Shown here: positions 54,320 to 63,489 of the stretch, in pieces
How the letters are laid out: the number at the start of each line of letters is the position of its first letter
Position numbering within the stretch: the first letter of the stretch is position 1
DNA from: Nematocida ironsii
Taxonomy: Eukaryota; Microsporidia
Reading direction: 5' to 3'
Length of the DNA stretch: 64,000 nucleotides
Assembly: GCA_001642415.1 (NCBI GenBank)
Contig: LTDK01000172.1
Location: forward strand, 82,895 to 146,894
The notes under the pieces: generated by a model
Databases searched by the model: none
The model's input: only the letters and a program-made list of their open reading frames with translations
What the model was told of the DNA's origin: nothing
Program-made: the position numbers and the translations under genes

Positions 54320-55159
54320 ATGGAAAACAGAAGGCCTATAAGAATCCAGAAGAAGGAAGAAATATTCAGAATTAAAGAGGCAGCACATCCTGTAGATAGC
54401 TCCGCGCCTGCAGGCAGTACAAATTCCATAAATGCGAATAAAGAGGAAGATTCAGATGAAACCACTGCATCAGATGCACTTAGCACAGAGGAGGAAGATG
54501 AAGTGGTAGCAAAAAAGCAAAATACTTCCCATGTATTGAAATATGCAACATTCTATTGGTCAGCTATTATGTGTATTGTTGTTGGATATCTCTTCCACCG
54601 CGTGAATCATAAGTGTGATACAAGAATAAAAGCAATGGCACAGGCAAATCATATTCTTACAGAAAAGATAAATCAGCTAGAAAGCCTTCTGCACAGCAAG
54701 CACAGAGAGATAGATGTTGCAGATTATTTAGAAGGTGCAAGAATCATACACGACTTAACAACAGACTCGTTTGTTAAGAAGGGATGGCTTAATTCAGTAA
54801 AGGGCCTGGGGGCTGAGGTGGCAATAGACCGAGTCTGCACAAAATATCACTGCTACTCTTTTAAAGGGTCTGAAGGAAAGTTGGCAATTGCATTTAAAAA
54901 TGAAAAAGTAATTCGAAAGATAGGTGTCATTCATCCTTCATATGACAACAAATCTTCTGCAATGAAGTCTTTCTTTGTTGACTGCATTGTGAATAATAAC
55001 CACGTGTGCATGGGAGAATTTGAATATGAAGTGCCGGGCGACGCATTCCAGCAGTTTTTAATTCCACCAACAAAATGTACAGGAATAGTGTTTAGAATAA
55101 AGTCTAATCATGGCAAAAAAGAGTATACTTGTATTTATAAGGTATATGCATTTGAATAA
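54320..55159 (+). CDS. SUN-domain protein of the nuclear envelope
   Basis: This 279-residue protein is a SUN protein of the inner nuclear membrane, part of the LINC bridge between nucleus and cytoplasm. The nucleoplasmic N-terminus has about 72 residues, rich in Glu/Asp/Ser. The span is about 75-92 (TFYWSAIMCIVVGYLF). A short coiled coil follows (ANHILTEKINQLESLLHSKH). The SUN beta-sandwich fills the rest: DRVCTKYHCYSFKGSEGKLAI, VRKIGVIHP-like strand (VIRKIGVIHP), a KSFFVDCIVNN stretch, GEFEYEVPGDAFQQF and the diagnostic end GKKEYTCIYKVYAFE (family: HPEYTCLYRVRVHG). Much shorter than animal SUN1/2, as expected in a reduced genome. The gene starts five bases from the divergent 53958 gene. Confidence 0.93.
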   Translation: MENRRPIRIQKKEEIFRIKEAAHPVDSSAPAGSTNSINANKEEDSDETTASDALSTEEEDEVVAKKQNTSHVLKYATFYWSAIMCIVVGYLFHRVNHKCDTRIKAMAQANHILTEKINQLESLLHSKHREIDVADYLEGARIIHDLTTDSFVKKGWLNSVKGLGAEVAIDRVCTKYHCYSFKGSEGKLAIAFKNEKVIRKIGVIHPSYDNKSSAMKSFFVDCIVNNNHVCMGEFEYEVPGDAFQQFLIPPTKCTGIVFRIKSNHGKKEYTCIYKVYAFE

Positions 55160-55481
55160 TCAAGCAGCAGCTATATAAGCATACCTATATAGTATACTAT
55201 GCTCCTATCTACTTATACACAGATACCAAGTGCATTAGTTAAAGAGTGCATGTACTAGTAATAATTCGAAAGTGTGGCAAAGAAAATATGAAATTTATAC
55301 AATAGAAGCAATAGCTGCTAAAAATATTTTTGCTTGTTATTTAAAAAAGTCATATTGGAAATAACCCGAAATGAAGATTTTACTGATTATTCTAAAGATA
55401 AATATTAGATAGGTATATAGAATAGTTTAATTTACAATTTAAATGGATATAAAGTATTTAGGCGCCTTCTAGGCCAGTAAA
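55160..55481. other. gene-free convergent gap with the recurrent motif
   Basis: These 322 bases lie between the SUN stop (+) and the stop of the 55482 gene (-). The element GAAATAACCCGAAATGAAG is at about 55358-55376. Because neither neighbour starts here, this copy cannot be a promoter for an annotated gene. Nothing else is recognised. Confidence 0.5.
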
Positions 55482-56198
55482 TTATTCAATAGAAGTTCTT
55501 TTAACAGAAACTCTCTTTATATTCCAAGCTAGATAGTTGTTAATTATAAGAGAGCCTAGTGTAATAGCAGAGGAAATAAACAGAGTAATATTACTTATAG
55601 AAGCACATAAAACAATATCTTTGAATGTTAGCGCAACAACTGTTCCTGTTGTATAAGGCAGATATTTGCTTTCTTTGTAGAATGTATGTAGCAAGAAAAA
55701 AACAACTACTATTTTAGACAAAACATAATTTGTGGACATAATATATACCAAGCATGCAAACTGCGAAATAAAAAGTAATATTTCATTTGTTTTACCTAAT
55801 GTGTAGTGTAGAATCTCTAGTTCCCCCGATAGTAGCACGCTTTTCAGCTGTCTTTCTTTATGGGTGTTATGTATACCAAGCAGTATAAACAAAAGGCCTG
55901 TCCCATCAACGGCTATTATGGCTGAAATAGGAGTTACAGACAGCTTTTCCATATGACTCAGATATATACAGGCTATCATGGTGTATATTGTCAAATATAT
56001 GGAATACTTCTGATAAATCGTTTTTTCGATAAGGATGCCCTTTGAGAAAAGTAAAAACGTACATGTTTTGTTAAGAAGAAAGAAAATAAAACTGTCTTTA
56101 TCGATTTTTTCTTCAATGCAAGCAGAATATGCGACTGCTAAGCATAAAATTGTAAGTGCCCCCGCCGTTAAAAGAAGAAAAGTGTCTAAGTTATGCAT
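55482..56198 (-). CDS. multi-span membrane protein, unknown
   Basis: From the ATG at 56198 this protein has 238 residues and about seven hydrophobic segments: FLLLTAGALTILCLAVAY, FIFFLLNKTCTFLLFSKGIL, SIYLTIYTMIACIYL, ISAIIAVDGTGLLFILLGI, LLFISQFACLVYIM, YVLSKIVVVFFLLHTFY and VALTFKDIVLCASISNITLF with a further span near the C-terminus. The order and size would suit a small multi-span ER protein (for example an ER retention receptor or a sugar or lipid carrier), but no signature motif is seen. The frame also opens at a TTG (56252); the ATG is used. The recurrent ATATAACCCGAAGG element lies 23 bases upstream of the start. Confidence 0.7.
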   Translation of the reverse strand: MHNLDTFLLLTAGALTILCLAVAYSACIEEKIDKDSFIFFLLNKTCTFLLFSKGILIEKTIYQKYSIYLTIYTMIACIYLSHMEKLSVTPISAIIAVDGTGLLFILLGIHNTHKERQLKSVLLSGELEILHYTLGKTNEILLFISQFACLVYIMSTNYVLSKIVVVFFLLHTFYKESKYLPYTTGTVVALTFKDIVLCASISNITLFISSAITLGSLIINNYLAWNIKRVSVKRTSIE

Positions 56199-56734
56199 TA
56201 CTACCCACAAATAAAACCAAATATAACCCGAAGGTGTAAAACAGTGTGTCAAATTATCTATATCCAGTTATGTTCTTGCAATTCTAACTGGTATAATAAA
56301 GTAGTGTAATTAAAATATTCTCTTATAAAATTATAAATTTCTTTAGCAATTATGACTCTGTCTATTTTCAATAAAGATGATGTACACATTAAATATTATA
56401 TTGAAGAATTTAAATAAGATAAAATAAAAATATTATCAGAAATGTAAAATACAAAATATTCTCAAGTAAATTATAAAAATAAGCAATCATAGAGACCGCA
56501 AGTGTCCTGAAACCTGAATCACCTGAAATAATCACTAAGTACCTTGAAATACTCCAACAGAATGGGCAGTAGACAAAAATATCTGTAAGTTTCGGGATAG
56601 TATATTCAAGATAAAATTCATGCGTATAGTAGTGTTTTATATTTTATGCACTGCCATCATTAGTAGTATAAGCAAAAGAAGAAATCATAGGAAAACATAC
56701 CATGCGCATACGCATATTCAGAGACGTAAAAAAA
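56199..56734. other. gap between membrane protein gene and tRNA-Arg
   Basis: These 536 bases hold the promoter of the 55482 gene with the ATATAACCCGAAGGTG element at 56220-56235, and then AT-rich DNA. The stretch 56490-56600 is a little GC-richer (contains GAGACCGCAAGTGTCCTGAAAC) but shows no coding frame; it might be an RNA but I cannot identify one. The end of the gap is the 3' flank of tRNA-Arg. Confidence 0.45.
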
Positions 56735-56807
56735 CGTCCTGACAGGGACTCGAACCCAGAACCTCCTGATTAGAAGTCAGATGCGCTGCCAATTGCGCCA
56801 CCAGGAC
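56735..56807 (-). tRNA. tRNA-Arg (UCU)
   Basis: The minus strand folds into a full cloverleaf of 73 bases. The acceptor stem is GTCCTGG with TCAGGAC (one G-U pair) and discriminator G. The D arm is GCGC/GCGC. The anticodon arm is TCTGA-CTTCTAA-TCAGG with anticodon TCT, and the T arm is CTGGG-TTCGAGT-CCCTG with one U-U mismatch. There is no intron and no encoded CCA. The internal A box (TGGCGCAATTGG) and B box (GGTTCGAGTCC) are normal. Its 5' end is 37 bases from the ATG of the divergent RING gene. Confidence 0.95.
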
Positions 56808-56844
56808 CCACACTGAATAATATTCCAAGCATATTTTTATTCCC

Positions 56845-57126
56845 ATGAATAATACAGATGAGAAGAACCAAGCCACAGAGGAGTGCTTAGAAGACACACA
56901 AACTGCACACGAGCAGACTGAAAATGTTATAATAGAAGAAGAAACATGCACTTTATGCAATGATTCTGCACAGTGCGTAACAGTATGCAAACACTTCTTC
57001 TGCTACACATGCGCAAGAGGATTTATTACTCAGTCAACTAAGTGTGTAGTATGCAGTGAAGAAACCAATGGAATAGTATTTATCACTGTAAATGAAAGTA
57101 GAAACAAACAAAATAAAAAGAAGTAA
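56845..57126 (+). CDS. small RING-finger protein, possible E3 ubiquitin ligase
   Basis: This 93-residue protein has a Glu/Thr-rich N-terminus and a C3HC4 RING from residue 35: C35-x2-C38-x9-C48-x-H50-x2-C53-x2-C56-x10-C67-x2-C70. All eight zinc ligands are present with normal spacing (ETCTLCNDSAQCVTVCKHFF, CYTCARGFITQSTKCVVC). A basic tail follows (NESRNKQNKKK). Such minimal RING proteins usually recruit an E2 enzyme; the partner cannot be inferred. It lies between two tRNA genes and starts close to tRNA-Arg. Confidence 0.9.
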   Translation: MNNTDEKNQATEECLEDTQTAHEQTENVIIEEETCTLCNDSAQCVTVCKHFFCYTCARGFITQSTKCVVCSEETNGIVFITVNESRNKQNKKK

Positions 57127-57275
57127 AGAAGTATTCAATAGAGTAATAATAATAAATACAGAATTAATGTGTGCACAGACACTTTATTCTGTCCAATCCG
57201 AAACACACTAAATACATAATACATTCCATTATATAAAATAATAAGACTCTAATAATATTTATAAATAAATATAAA

Positions 57276-57440
57276 CTAGTTTCTTCTTAAGTACTCTATA
57301 TGCTTGTTGTACTCTATTATAGTGGGAATGCTTTTAATTAGCTCATCAGCCACTTTACTCTTAGAATATAAAAATCCTAAATCAAATTCACTTAACATTC
57401 CTTCTATTGTATTTGAGCTGCCTCCTGTTGTTTCTTTCAT
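57276..57440 (-). CDS. 54-residue soluble small protein, unknown
   Basis: On the minus strand an ATG at 57440 opens 54 codons ending in TAG at 57276-57278. The product (start MKETTGGSSNTIEGML, then SEFDLGFLYSKSKV, end KHIEYLRRN) is hydrophilic, helical and well balanced in composition, unlike random AT-rich frames. The helix ADELIKSIPTIIEYNKHIEY is amphipathic. The size and helical nature would fit a small complex subunit such as a DASH-type kinetochore protein, but I have no firm match. It is convergent with the RING gene, 149 bases apart. Confidence 0.5.
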   Translation of the reverse strand: MKETTGGSSNTIEGMLSEFDLGFLYSKSKVADELIKSIPTIIEYNKHIEYLRRN

Positions 57441-57849
57441 AATTATATTTTTTGCTTTTTTTAGTGTTTATACAACAGAAAGTATATAAATACAGAGGAC
57501 CTGATTGGATTTAGCTAAAATATATTTGAGGTTATATTATATGTAATAACTAATTACATTCTAGTTATATATCTTATAAATCCAAGGGTATATTTATTAT
57601 ATAAACTACTCCATATTATTATATAAATTATTTTGAATTTAGAATTATTTCTGTATATAACCCGAAGTATTCTGTAGATTTACATGCCCTTAAATAGAAT
57701 AACTCAGCATGCTTTATTATTTTAATTGTCTCTAGGCATTTCTCAGTATATAATAAAGAACACCATAAAATATGATATGTTGACTTTATTGCTATGTTCT
57801 TTATAGACAATGTGCGTGTTGAATCACTTTTTTGGATAAATCTGTGTGA
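57441..57849. other. gap before tRNA-Trp with the recurrent motif
   Basis: These 409 AT-rich bases contain the element TATATAACCCGAAGTATTC at about 57653-57671, roughly 190 bases upstream of tRNA-Trp. The minus-strand frame at 57628-57864 overlaps the tRNA and is rejected. No other gene is seen. Confidence 0.5.
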
Positions 57850-57921
57850 GGCCCGGTGGCGCAAAGGTAGCGCTTTCGACTCCAGATCGAATGGTTGGGA
57901 GTTCGAGTCTCTCCTGGGTCA
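57850..57921 (+). tRNA. tRNA-Trp (CCA)
   Basis: A 72-base cloverleaf. The acceptor stem is GGCCCGG with CTGGGTC (two G-U pairs) and discriminator A. The D arm is GCGC-AAAGGTA-GCGC, the anticodon arm TTCGA-CTCCAGA-TCGAA with anticodon CCA, and the T arm GGGAG-TTCGAGT-CTCTC with one G-U pair. There is no intron and no encoded CCA end. A T-run (TTTTTT, 57924-57929) directly after it is a Pol III terminator. The flippase ATG follows 30 bases downstream, so the tRNA lies within that gene's promoter region. Confidence 0.95.
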
Positions 57922-57951
57922 TATTTTTTCGCATTTTTATTTTTTAATTAT

Positions 57952-60867
57952 ATGCAAGTGCAAACTCCAAAGCACTTCTGCCATAAAACAAATGCGATTT
58001 CTACCACGTCATACACGCTTTTTACGTTTCTTCCTGCAAGGCTTGCGAAGGAAATGACAAAAACATTCAACCTGTTTTTTGTTATTCTTTGTTGTATCGT
58101 GATGGTGCCAAATTTAACTCCCTTTTCAAAGACTTCTTATATATTGTGTATTATATTTTACATTTGCACGAGCATTTTAAAGACCGGAATAAATGAAATT
58201 AAAAAATATAAATTAGATAGGAACATCAATAAAAAGGGAACAGGAGTCATAAGACACGGCAAATACGTAAAAATACCCAGAGAAGACATAAATGTGGGAG
58301 AAAAGCTGATTATTACCAAGAGCGAGCCGATTCCTGTGGATGTGCTGATTTTGACTGCGTATACAGAGACTTCAGATGAGAACAGAGGCCAAGCATTGCA
58401 GATATACATTGAGACTAGTGCAATAGATGGGGAAAGTGCCCTAAAACTAAAGCAGGCGCCAATTAAACTAGTAAACACGGAAATATTGGCGCAGGATGAG
58501 GTTCTAGCACTCGATATAATTAAGGCTGAGTATGATCCAGAGACTCTTTCTGGGGATCTGACAGTTAGGCTGCCCAGCACAGATGCACACACAGATACAG
58601 AGGAGAGTGCAGTTACTATTCCTATTACAAAAAAGAATTTTATCCCTATGGGCGCTTCTATATATACAGATATTACAACGATAGGACTATCTTTGGGGGC
58701 CAAAAAAAAGAACTCTACACCTTCTCGTATTAAAGGATCCATCTTCATTAATATGATCTCCAGGCTAAGCATATACATAATAATTGCATATATCATTCTG
58801 CTATTTATATCAGTTATAAGTGCATGCTGGTTTATGATACATGGAGAGTGGCTGCTTGGTGAGGTGACTATCTCTATTATGGGAGATGGCATGAGAACAC
58901 TTACCTCTAACATTCTTATATTCAGTAGTTTAATACCACTCTCTCTGTTTGTCACACTAGACGGGCTTAGAATATCATATTCTATATTTATACAAAGCGA
59001 CAGGAGCATGAACTACAATGAAAAAAAAACTACTTGTAACACACACGGCGTATTAGAAGACATTGGGCTGGTTTCTCATATACTGTCTGATAAAACAGGA
59101 ACACTCACCTTAAATAAAATGAAGTTAAAGGGGTTTCAGCTGCCAGGATCCGGCACTCCAATGCTAATAGAAGAGAATGCAAATCCACTGCACCATGAAA
59201 TGTGCATGCTAAGTATTCTGACAGTGCTTCTCTGCCACTCTGTATGTATAGTAAATGGAGAGTATATAGGTACATCCCAGGAAGAAGTGTGTGCACTGCA
59301 GTATTTCAAGAGCACGCAGATGGAGTTACTCAGCAACCAAAATGGCAGAATGATTATGTCTCTTAATGGCAGGAAAGTGTGTGCTAAAATTTTGGGGGTA
59401 CTCCCATTCTCTCCAGCAATAGCAAGAATGTCTGTTATTGCACTGGTAGATGGCAAGATATTCCTTTTAACCAAAGGCTCAGATGAAGTGGTGCCTAATG
59501 ACTCTGCAGTAAAAATAGGAGGAGAGTATCGAACTTTGGCCATGGCAGGGGCCGAGCTTAGTATAGAAGAGATAAAAAGAACTGCAGTGCATTGCAAAGA
59601 AAACCCGAACAGAGAAGACCCTGATGACAATTTGTCAGAGAGCATAGACAGAGTTATAGAACTATTTGAAAGAAATAGCGAGCAGAATGAGAGTGATATG
59701 GAAGAGAATATGGAGAGCAGCAACAGTGAGCCAATTTCACTTCCAATAGACTTTATTCTAGAGTGTGAAAAGCTTTCAAAATATACAGGAATATTATACC
59801 TTGAAGATGCACTACAGCCAGAGGTTGAGCAAACAGTTAAATCAATTAGAAATAAAGGAATTAATCTTTGGATGGTGACAGGAGACAGAAAAGAAAGTGC
59901 TGTGTCGTGTGGTCTATTGTCAGGTATGCCTCGCAATAGCAAATCAATTTCAGGCAAAGAAATATGCAGTCTTACAGGAAATGATTCAGAGATACTCAAA
60001 GAAGAATCCTTAGTAATTTTTAGATGCTCTCCTGAGGAAAAGAAGAAAATTGCGCATATGCTAAGAGTGGCAGGGAATATTGTGCTGAGTGTTGGAGATG
60101 GTGAAAATGATATTGGAATGATTGAAGAGGCAGATATTGGAGTGTGTGTATGCGGGGTTGAGTCAAATCGGCCATCTCTTTCTGCAGACCTATCAATCCC
60201 ATCGTTCAGTGCACTTGGTCGGCTAGTTCTATACCATGGCCCAGTGGCCTTAAACCGTCTAAGAAATGTGTTTTTGTTCTTTATATTCAAAAGCGTATGT
60301 GTAGCTGTGTGCCAGTGCATTTATGGAGGAATAGTTGGGGCCTCAGGGTCTATGGCGCCGTCTTCTCTTTTCCTTCTATTCTTTAATGCAATGCTAACTT
60401 CACCGCTCTCGGTTGAAATGGGGCTATTCAGGAGAGAGTGTTTAAATAAGTCAATTATGGACTCGTTCTTACGGGGAGTACTATACGGAGTAGCCTCATT
60501 TATTGTAGTGTACAGCTTATTTGGATCAATTGACGTAATGGGCACTAGTGGTGAACTGGGCAGCCATTCTGTGGTAAGCTGCTTCTTTTCATTATGCCTG
60601 TTCATATCCACAGTTACATACTTCATATTCTCTGCAGAGTCTTTTGTGATTTACTCCTTTCTGGCACTATTTGTTTCTGCAGTGTTCTTTATCGTAATAG
60701 TTGGTGTGGATATTGGGTTTGAAGTATTTGTATCACCTGCGCTCTATATGTGTGCTATGTATATGACGGTGTGCGGTTTGCTTGTTGAAAGAACCGCATG
60801 CCTTTTAAGAAGAAAGCAGGCCCCATATCAAGAACTTACTGCAATTGATAGTGAACCTGCTGTGTAA
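57952..60867 (+). CDS. P4-type ATPase, phospholipid flippase
   Basis: This 971-residue protein is a P4 ATPase that moves aminophospholipids across membranes. The N-terminal signature NAISTTSYTLFTFLPARLAK is at 14-33. The first two spans lie at about 39-80. The actuator loop is IETSAIDGESALKLKQAP, with DGES at 159-162 (usual P4: DGET). The P4 substrate-gate motif appears as SLIPLSLFVTLD near 326-337. The phosphorylated Asp is Asp380 in LSDKTGTLTLNKM. The hinge motif is VGDGENDIGMIEEADIGV. Six C-terminal spans follow. Yeast P4 ATPases have about 1,150-1,600 residues, so loops are trimmed. The frame is open upstream into the tRNA; the ATG at 57952 is the first outside it. A CDC50-type partner is not in the window. 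Confidence 0.95.
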   Translation: MQVQTPKHFCHKTNAISTTSYTLFTFLPARLAKEMTKTFNLFFVILCCIVMVPNLTPFSKTSYILCIIFYICTSILKTGINEIKKYKLDRNINKKGTGVIRHGKYVKIPREDINVGEKLIITKSEPIPVDVLILTAYTETSDENRGQALQIYIETSAIDGESALKLKQAPIKLVNTEILAQDEVLALDIIKAEYDPETLSGDLTVRLPSTDAHTDTEESAVTIPITKKNFIPMGASIYTDITTIGLSLGAKKKNSTPSRIKGSIFINMISRLSIYIIIAYIILLFISVISACWFMIHGEWLLGEVTISIMGDGMRTLTSNILIFSSLIPLSLFVTLDGLRISYSIFIQSDRSMNYNEKKTTCNTHGVLEDIGLVSHILSDKTGTLTLNKMKLKGFQLPGSGTPMLIEENANPLHHEMCMLSILTVLLCHSVCIVNGEYIGTSQEEVCALQYFKSTQMELLSNQNGRMIMSLNGRKVCAKILGVLPFSPAIARMSVIALVDGKIFLLTKGSDEVVPNDSAVKIGGEYRTLAMAGAELSIEEIKRTAVHCKENPNREDPDDNLSESIDRVIELFERNSEQNESDMEENMESSNSEPISLPIDFILECEKLSKYTGILYLEDALQPEVEQTVKSIRNKGINLWMVTGDRKESAVSCGLLSGMPRNSKSISGKEICSLTGNDSEILKEESLVIFRCSPEEKKKIAHMLRVAGNIVLSVGDGENDIGMIEEADIGVCVCGVESNRPSLSADLSIPSFSALGRLVLYHGPVALNRLRNVFLFFIFKSVCVAVCQCIYGGIVGASGSMAPSSLFLLFFNAMLTSPLSVEMGLFRRECLNKSIMDSFLRGVLYGVASFIVVYSLFGSIDVMGTSGELGSHSVVSCFFSLCLFISTVTYFIFSAESFVIYSFLALFVSAVFFIVIVGVDIGFEVFVSPALYMCAMYMTVCGLLVERTACLLRRKQAPYQELTAIDSEPAV

Positions 60868-61161
60868 TAAATATTGCATTATATCAGAACTTTTCATCAT
60901 GAATTACATCATAAACCAATCTCTACAGCGCTTTATAAAATACGCAAACTACGAATCTTATGCACTTCAAATATAAAGAAACCGCAAAAAACAAATTAAT
61001 TGCACATTTGTATGATATATACCATACACACAAACTTTTTAATAAATCCAGCTTTATGCATAGACAAACTGCTGAATATAAATATAAAAACATGCCCCAA
61101 AATGTCTTATAATTTTAAATAATGCGTTGATAATGGGTATTAATTACAGTATACACTATAT
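60868..61161. other. gene-free convergent gap
   Basis: These 294 bases lie between the stops of the flippase (+) and lipase (-) genes. They are AT-rich and hold only a 25-codon frame from ATG 60899 that is not convincing. No RNA gene or repeat is visible. Confidence 0.5.
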
Positions 61162-63006
61162 TTATTTATTAATACGCATATGCTCATTATCAAGTCCATT
61201 CTTCTCTGAGTTATCTAGGTTGCCCCTTCCATAAAAGTACTTTAATGATTTTTGGAGAGAGTTTATCATTGCTCCTGGTGTATGGTGGATAAACGCTTTG
61301 GCCCATAATTTTATTGCATTATATTCAGACCAGTGTGTTTTCCTGACTAAAAATGTACTGGGGGTATCTGTTGTGTGCCTTATTTTATAAATATCCCCAG
61401 GAATATAAAGCTTTTCCATTCCCTTCTTTTTCAGCTTGCGAAGTAGTGCATGTATGTACTTTTCCTTGTTCTTATGTTTAGATATGCTTATAGCATAAAA
61501 GTGTGTGGCTAGAAGCCGCAGCTCAAAAACCGTCCCAAAGCACAAGGTTGGTACAATATCATTTCCATATATCAAAACAGTTATTTTGTTTTCTGGATTA
61601 TTTCCTATAAGGGTTTTAAACCACTTCGGATTATTTATAATTGGTGGGGGAGAATATGCAATGCAAGATGTAGTATATTTTGACAGCAAAGAGCTCTCCC
61701 GAATAAACATCCATACAAGCATAGCCAAAGCACCACCCAGTGACTGTCCTACTAGCCGTATTTTTTTAATTTCATATTTCTTCATTAGTTCTTCAATTGC
61801 CTTTTCTTTTTCTTTGATAAATTTCTCTGATTCTTTGAATATCCCTCTATGGAATAGATTATTCTTGTATTTATGATATTTATAATCAATATCTATCAGT
61901 GCTTCTCTGCTATGAAGCGTTCCCTTAAATGTAATATAAAGAATTCCTTCTATTTTATCCATGAATATCACGTGTTCCAAGTACTTACTTGCCTCATGTA
62001 CAATATCTGTATATGGAATGCCAGAGAATAGGTGGAAAAACTTCTCCTCTGCATTTATTTTGGGGGTCTTGCAGTAAATGCACTTACACCCAACAATCTT
62101 GTTGTCTATTACATTAATTAGTGAGTGAAAATTAAGAAATGCATGCCCGTATGGTGATATCGCATACCTGTACATATTCAAATGAAAGTCATAAAATTCT
62201 TCTTTCTCTACGTGCCATTTATATGGATTATCCACCTGCAATAGCTCTTCCTTTAGCTGCTCTGAATATTTAAGCCTGTGTAGAACAGGATCTCTTTTTT
62301 TAAAAACACTTTTAATCTTGTCAAATATCCCTAGATTTTCTTCTAGCCCTTTATATTTAGGCACATACTTAAATTCTAATTTATCCATCTTCCCATAATA
62401 CAAAAATAATTCTCTCATCCCATAAACAAACTCTGAAATGTTTTGCATGTCTCTGAACAGAAACTGAAATGCTTCTTGCAAGTCAAATATACGACCAGCA
62501 ATTGCTTCATTCTTTAAAAATCCTGCCCATAAAAAGGACGGCTTCTTTTTCTCTAATGTTTTTATAGTTTTAATCTCTACAACGGATAGAGCAAGATACA
62601 TCTCCATATCCTTAGGCATGAAGTCATACTTACGAGGCTGTTTGCTATATATCCAACTGCTTATTGGATCATTTGTAGGAAACAGTTTTAAATAATGAAC
62701 AGAATTCTTCTTTTTCTCCAGTAAATCTTCAACTTTCTTAAATGTATATCCAATTAACTGATTTCTTAAGAATCCTTCTTCTATAATGAATATTTCTAAT
62801 ATTCCCATCTTCACATCCTGAATACACTCAAAGGTTAAATTAAACGTGGCTTCTTCTATATTATACTTTACTTTCTTTCCATTATATAATATTTTAATAA
62901 GATACCCAGTGGTAAACAGCGGAGCCCCTTCCCACCACCATACATTATCATCTTTTTTAATAAGTGATTCAGTAGAGCAAGACAATAATTTACATCCAAT
63001 ATTCAT
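61162..63006 (-). CDS. class-3 lipase (diacylglycerol lipase-like) with N-terminal C2-like region
   Basis: This 614-residue protein has an N-terminal beta-rich segment (about 1-150; MGILEIFIIEEGFLRNQLIGYTF) resembling a C2 membrane-binding domain. A helical middle and a class-3 lipase domain (about 345-580) follow. The lipase has the strand GILYITFKGT, the lid region, and the nucleophile elbow LVGQSLGGALAML with Ser422. The acid is Asp483 in IYGNDIVPTLCFG, and the His is probably His574 or His575 in AFIHHTPGAM. The layout fits diacylglycerol lipase / sn-1 lipase relatives, which cleave acyl chains at membranes. There is no signal peptide, so it should act in the cytosol on membrane lipids. 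A Cys pair (CKCIYCKT) in the middle may bind metal. Start ATG 63006. Confidence 0.88.
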   Translation of the reverse strand: MNIGCKLLSCSTESLIKKDDNVWWWEGAPLFTTGYLIKILYNGKKVKYNIEEATFNLTFECIQDVKMGILEIFIIEEGFLRNQLIGYTFKKVEDLLEKKKNSVHYLKLFPTNDPISSWIYSKQPRKYDFMPKDMEMYLALSVVEIKTIKTLEKKKPSFLWAGFLKNEAIAGRIFDLQEAFQFLFRDMQNISEFVYGMRELFLYYGKMDKLEFKYVPKYKGLEENLGIFDKIKSVFKKRDPVLHRLKYSEQLKEELLQVDNPYKWHVEKEEFYDFHLNMYRYAISPYGHAFLNFHSLINVIDNKIVGCKCIYCKTPKINAEEKFFHLFSGIPYTDIVHEASKYLEHVIFMDKIEGILYITFKGTLHSREALIDIDYKYHKYKNNLFHRGIFKESEKFIKEKEKAIEELMKKYEIKKIRLVGQSLGGALAMLVWMFIRESSLLSKYTTSCIAYSPPPIINNPKWFKTLIGNNPENKITVLIYGNDIVPTLCFGTVFELRLLATHFYAISISKHKNKEKYIHALLRKLKKKGMEKLYIPGDIYKIRHTTDTPSTFLVRKTHWSEYNAIKLWAKAFIHHTPGAMINSLQKSLKYFYGRGNLDNSEKNGLDNEHMRINK

Positions 63007-63489
63007 TCTTTCCTTTTGTTTGCTGTATTTTTAAATATTTTCATAAATAAATAGTTTAAATTATGTTCTTATTATTATTTCGGGTTATATAATAGTTAAA
63101 TAATCCGAAATTATTAAAATTAAGAAATATAAAGTGATAAATAAATTAATTTTTAGTATTTTTATGGAAATATCAATTAAGTAATTATAGTATATGACTT
63201 ATTATTGAATATATTGAGAATGAGTATAAATATAGATATAAATATGGATTAATACGTGATGCCTCAGGGCATTGCTTACACAATCTAAGTGTATAGCGTG
63301 TTATATGTTGATATAATTAGTTATTCTTGTTAAAATATAGTAAATATTATGTATACACTATGAATATAATTTCTTATTGTATTATACTCATATATATCTT
63401 CTACTTTTTAGGTATATGCCAGTAGTTATAAATATACAACTTGATCGAATATGAAAGGAAGAGAAGGTTTCTATTTTTTTTTATTTCAC
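63007..63489. other. AT-rich gap upstream of the lipase gene
   Basis: The element TTATTTCGGGTTATATAATAG lies at about 63076-63096, some 75 bases upstream of the lipase ATG, with AT-rich DNA after it. No gene is seen. Short frames to the right of 63400 have no protein-like pattern. Confidence 0.5.

Noticed and set aside
57304..57489. 61-residue hydrophobic plus-strand frame
   Set aside because: Starts at TTG and is the complement of the more protein-like 54-residue frame at 57276-57440.
57895..57951. Flippase start inside the tRNA-Trp gene
   Set aside because: The frame opens within the tRNA; the first ATG outside it (57952) is close to the conserved NAIST motif.
59136..60320. 394-residue minus-strand frame opposite the flippase
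   Set aside because: Shadow frame; Ser/Leu/Ile-rich with no domain, while the plus strand has the full P4-ATPase motif set.
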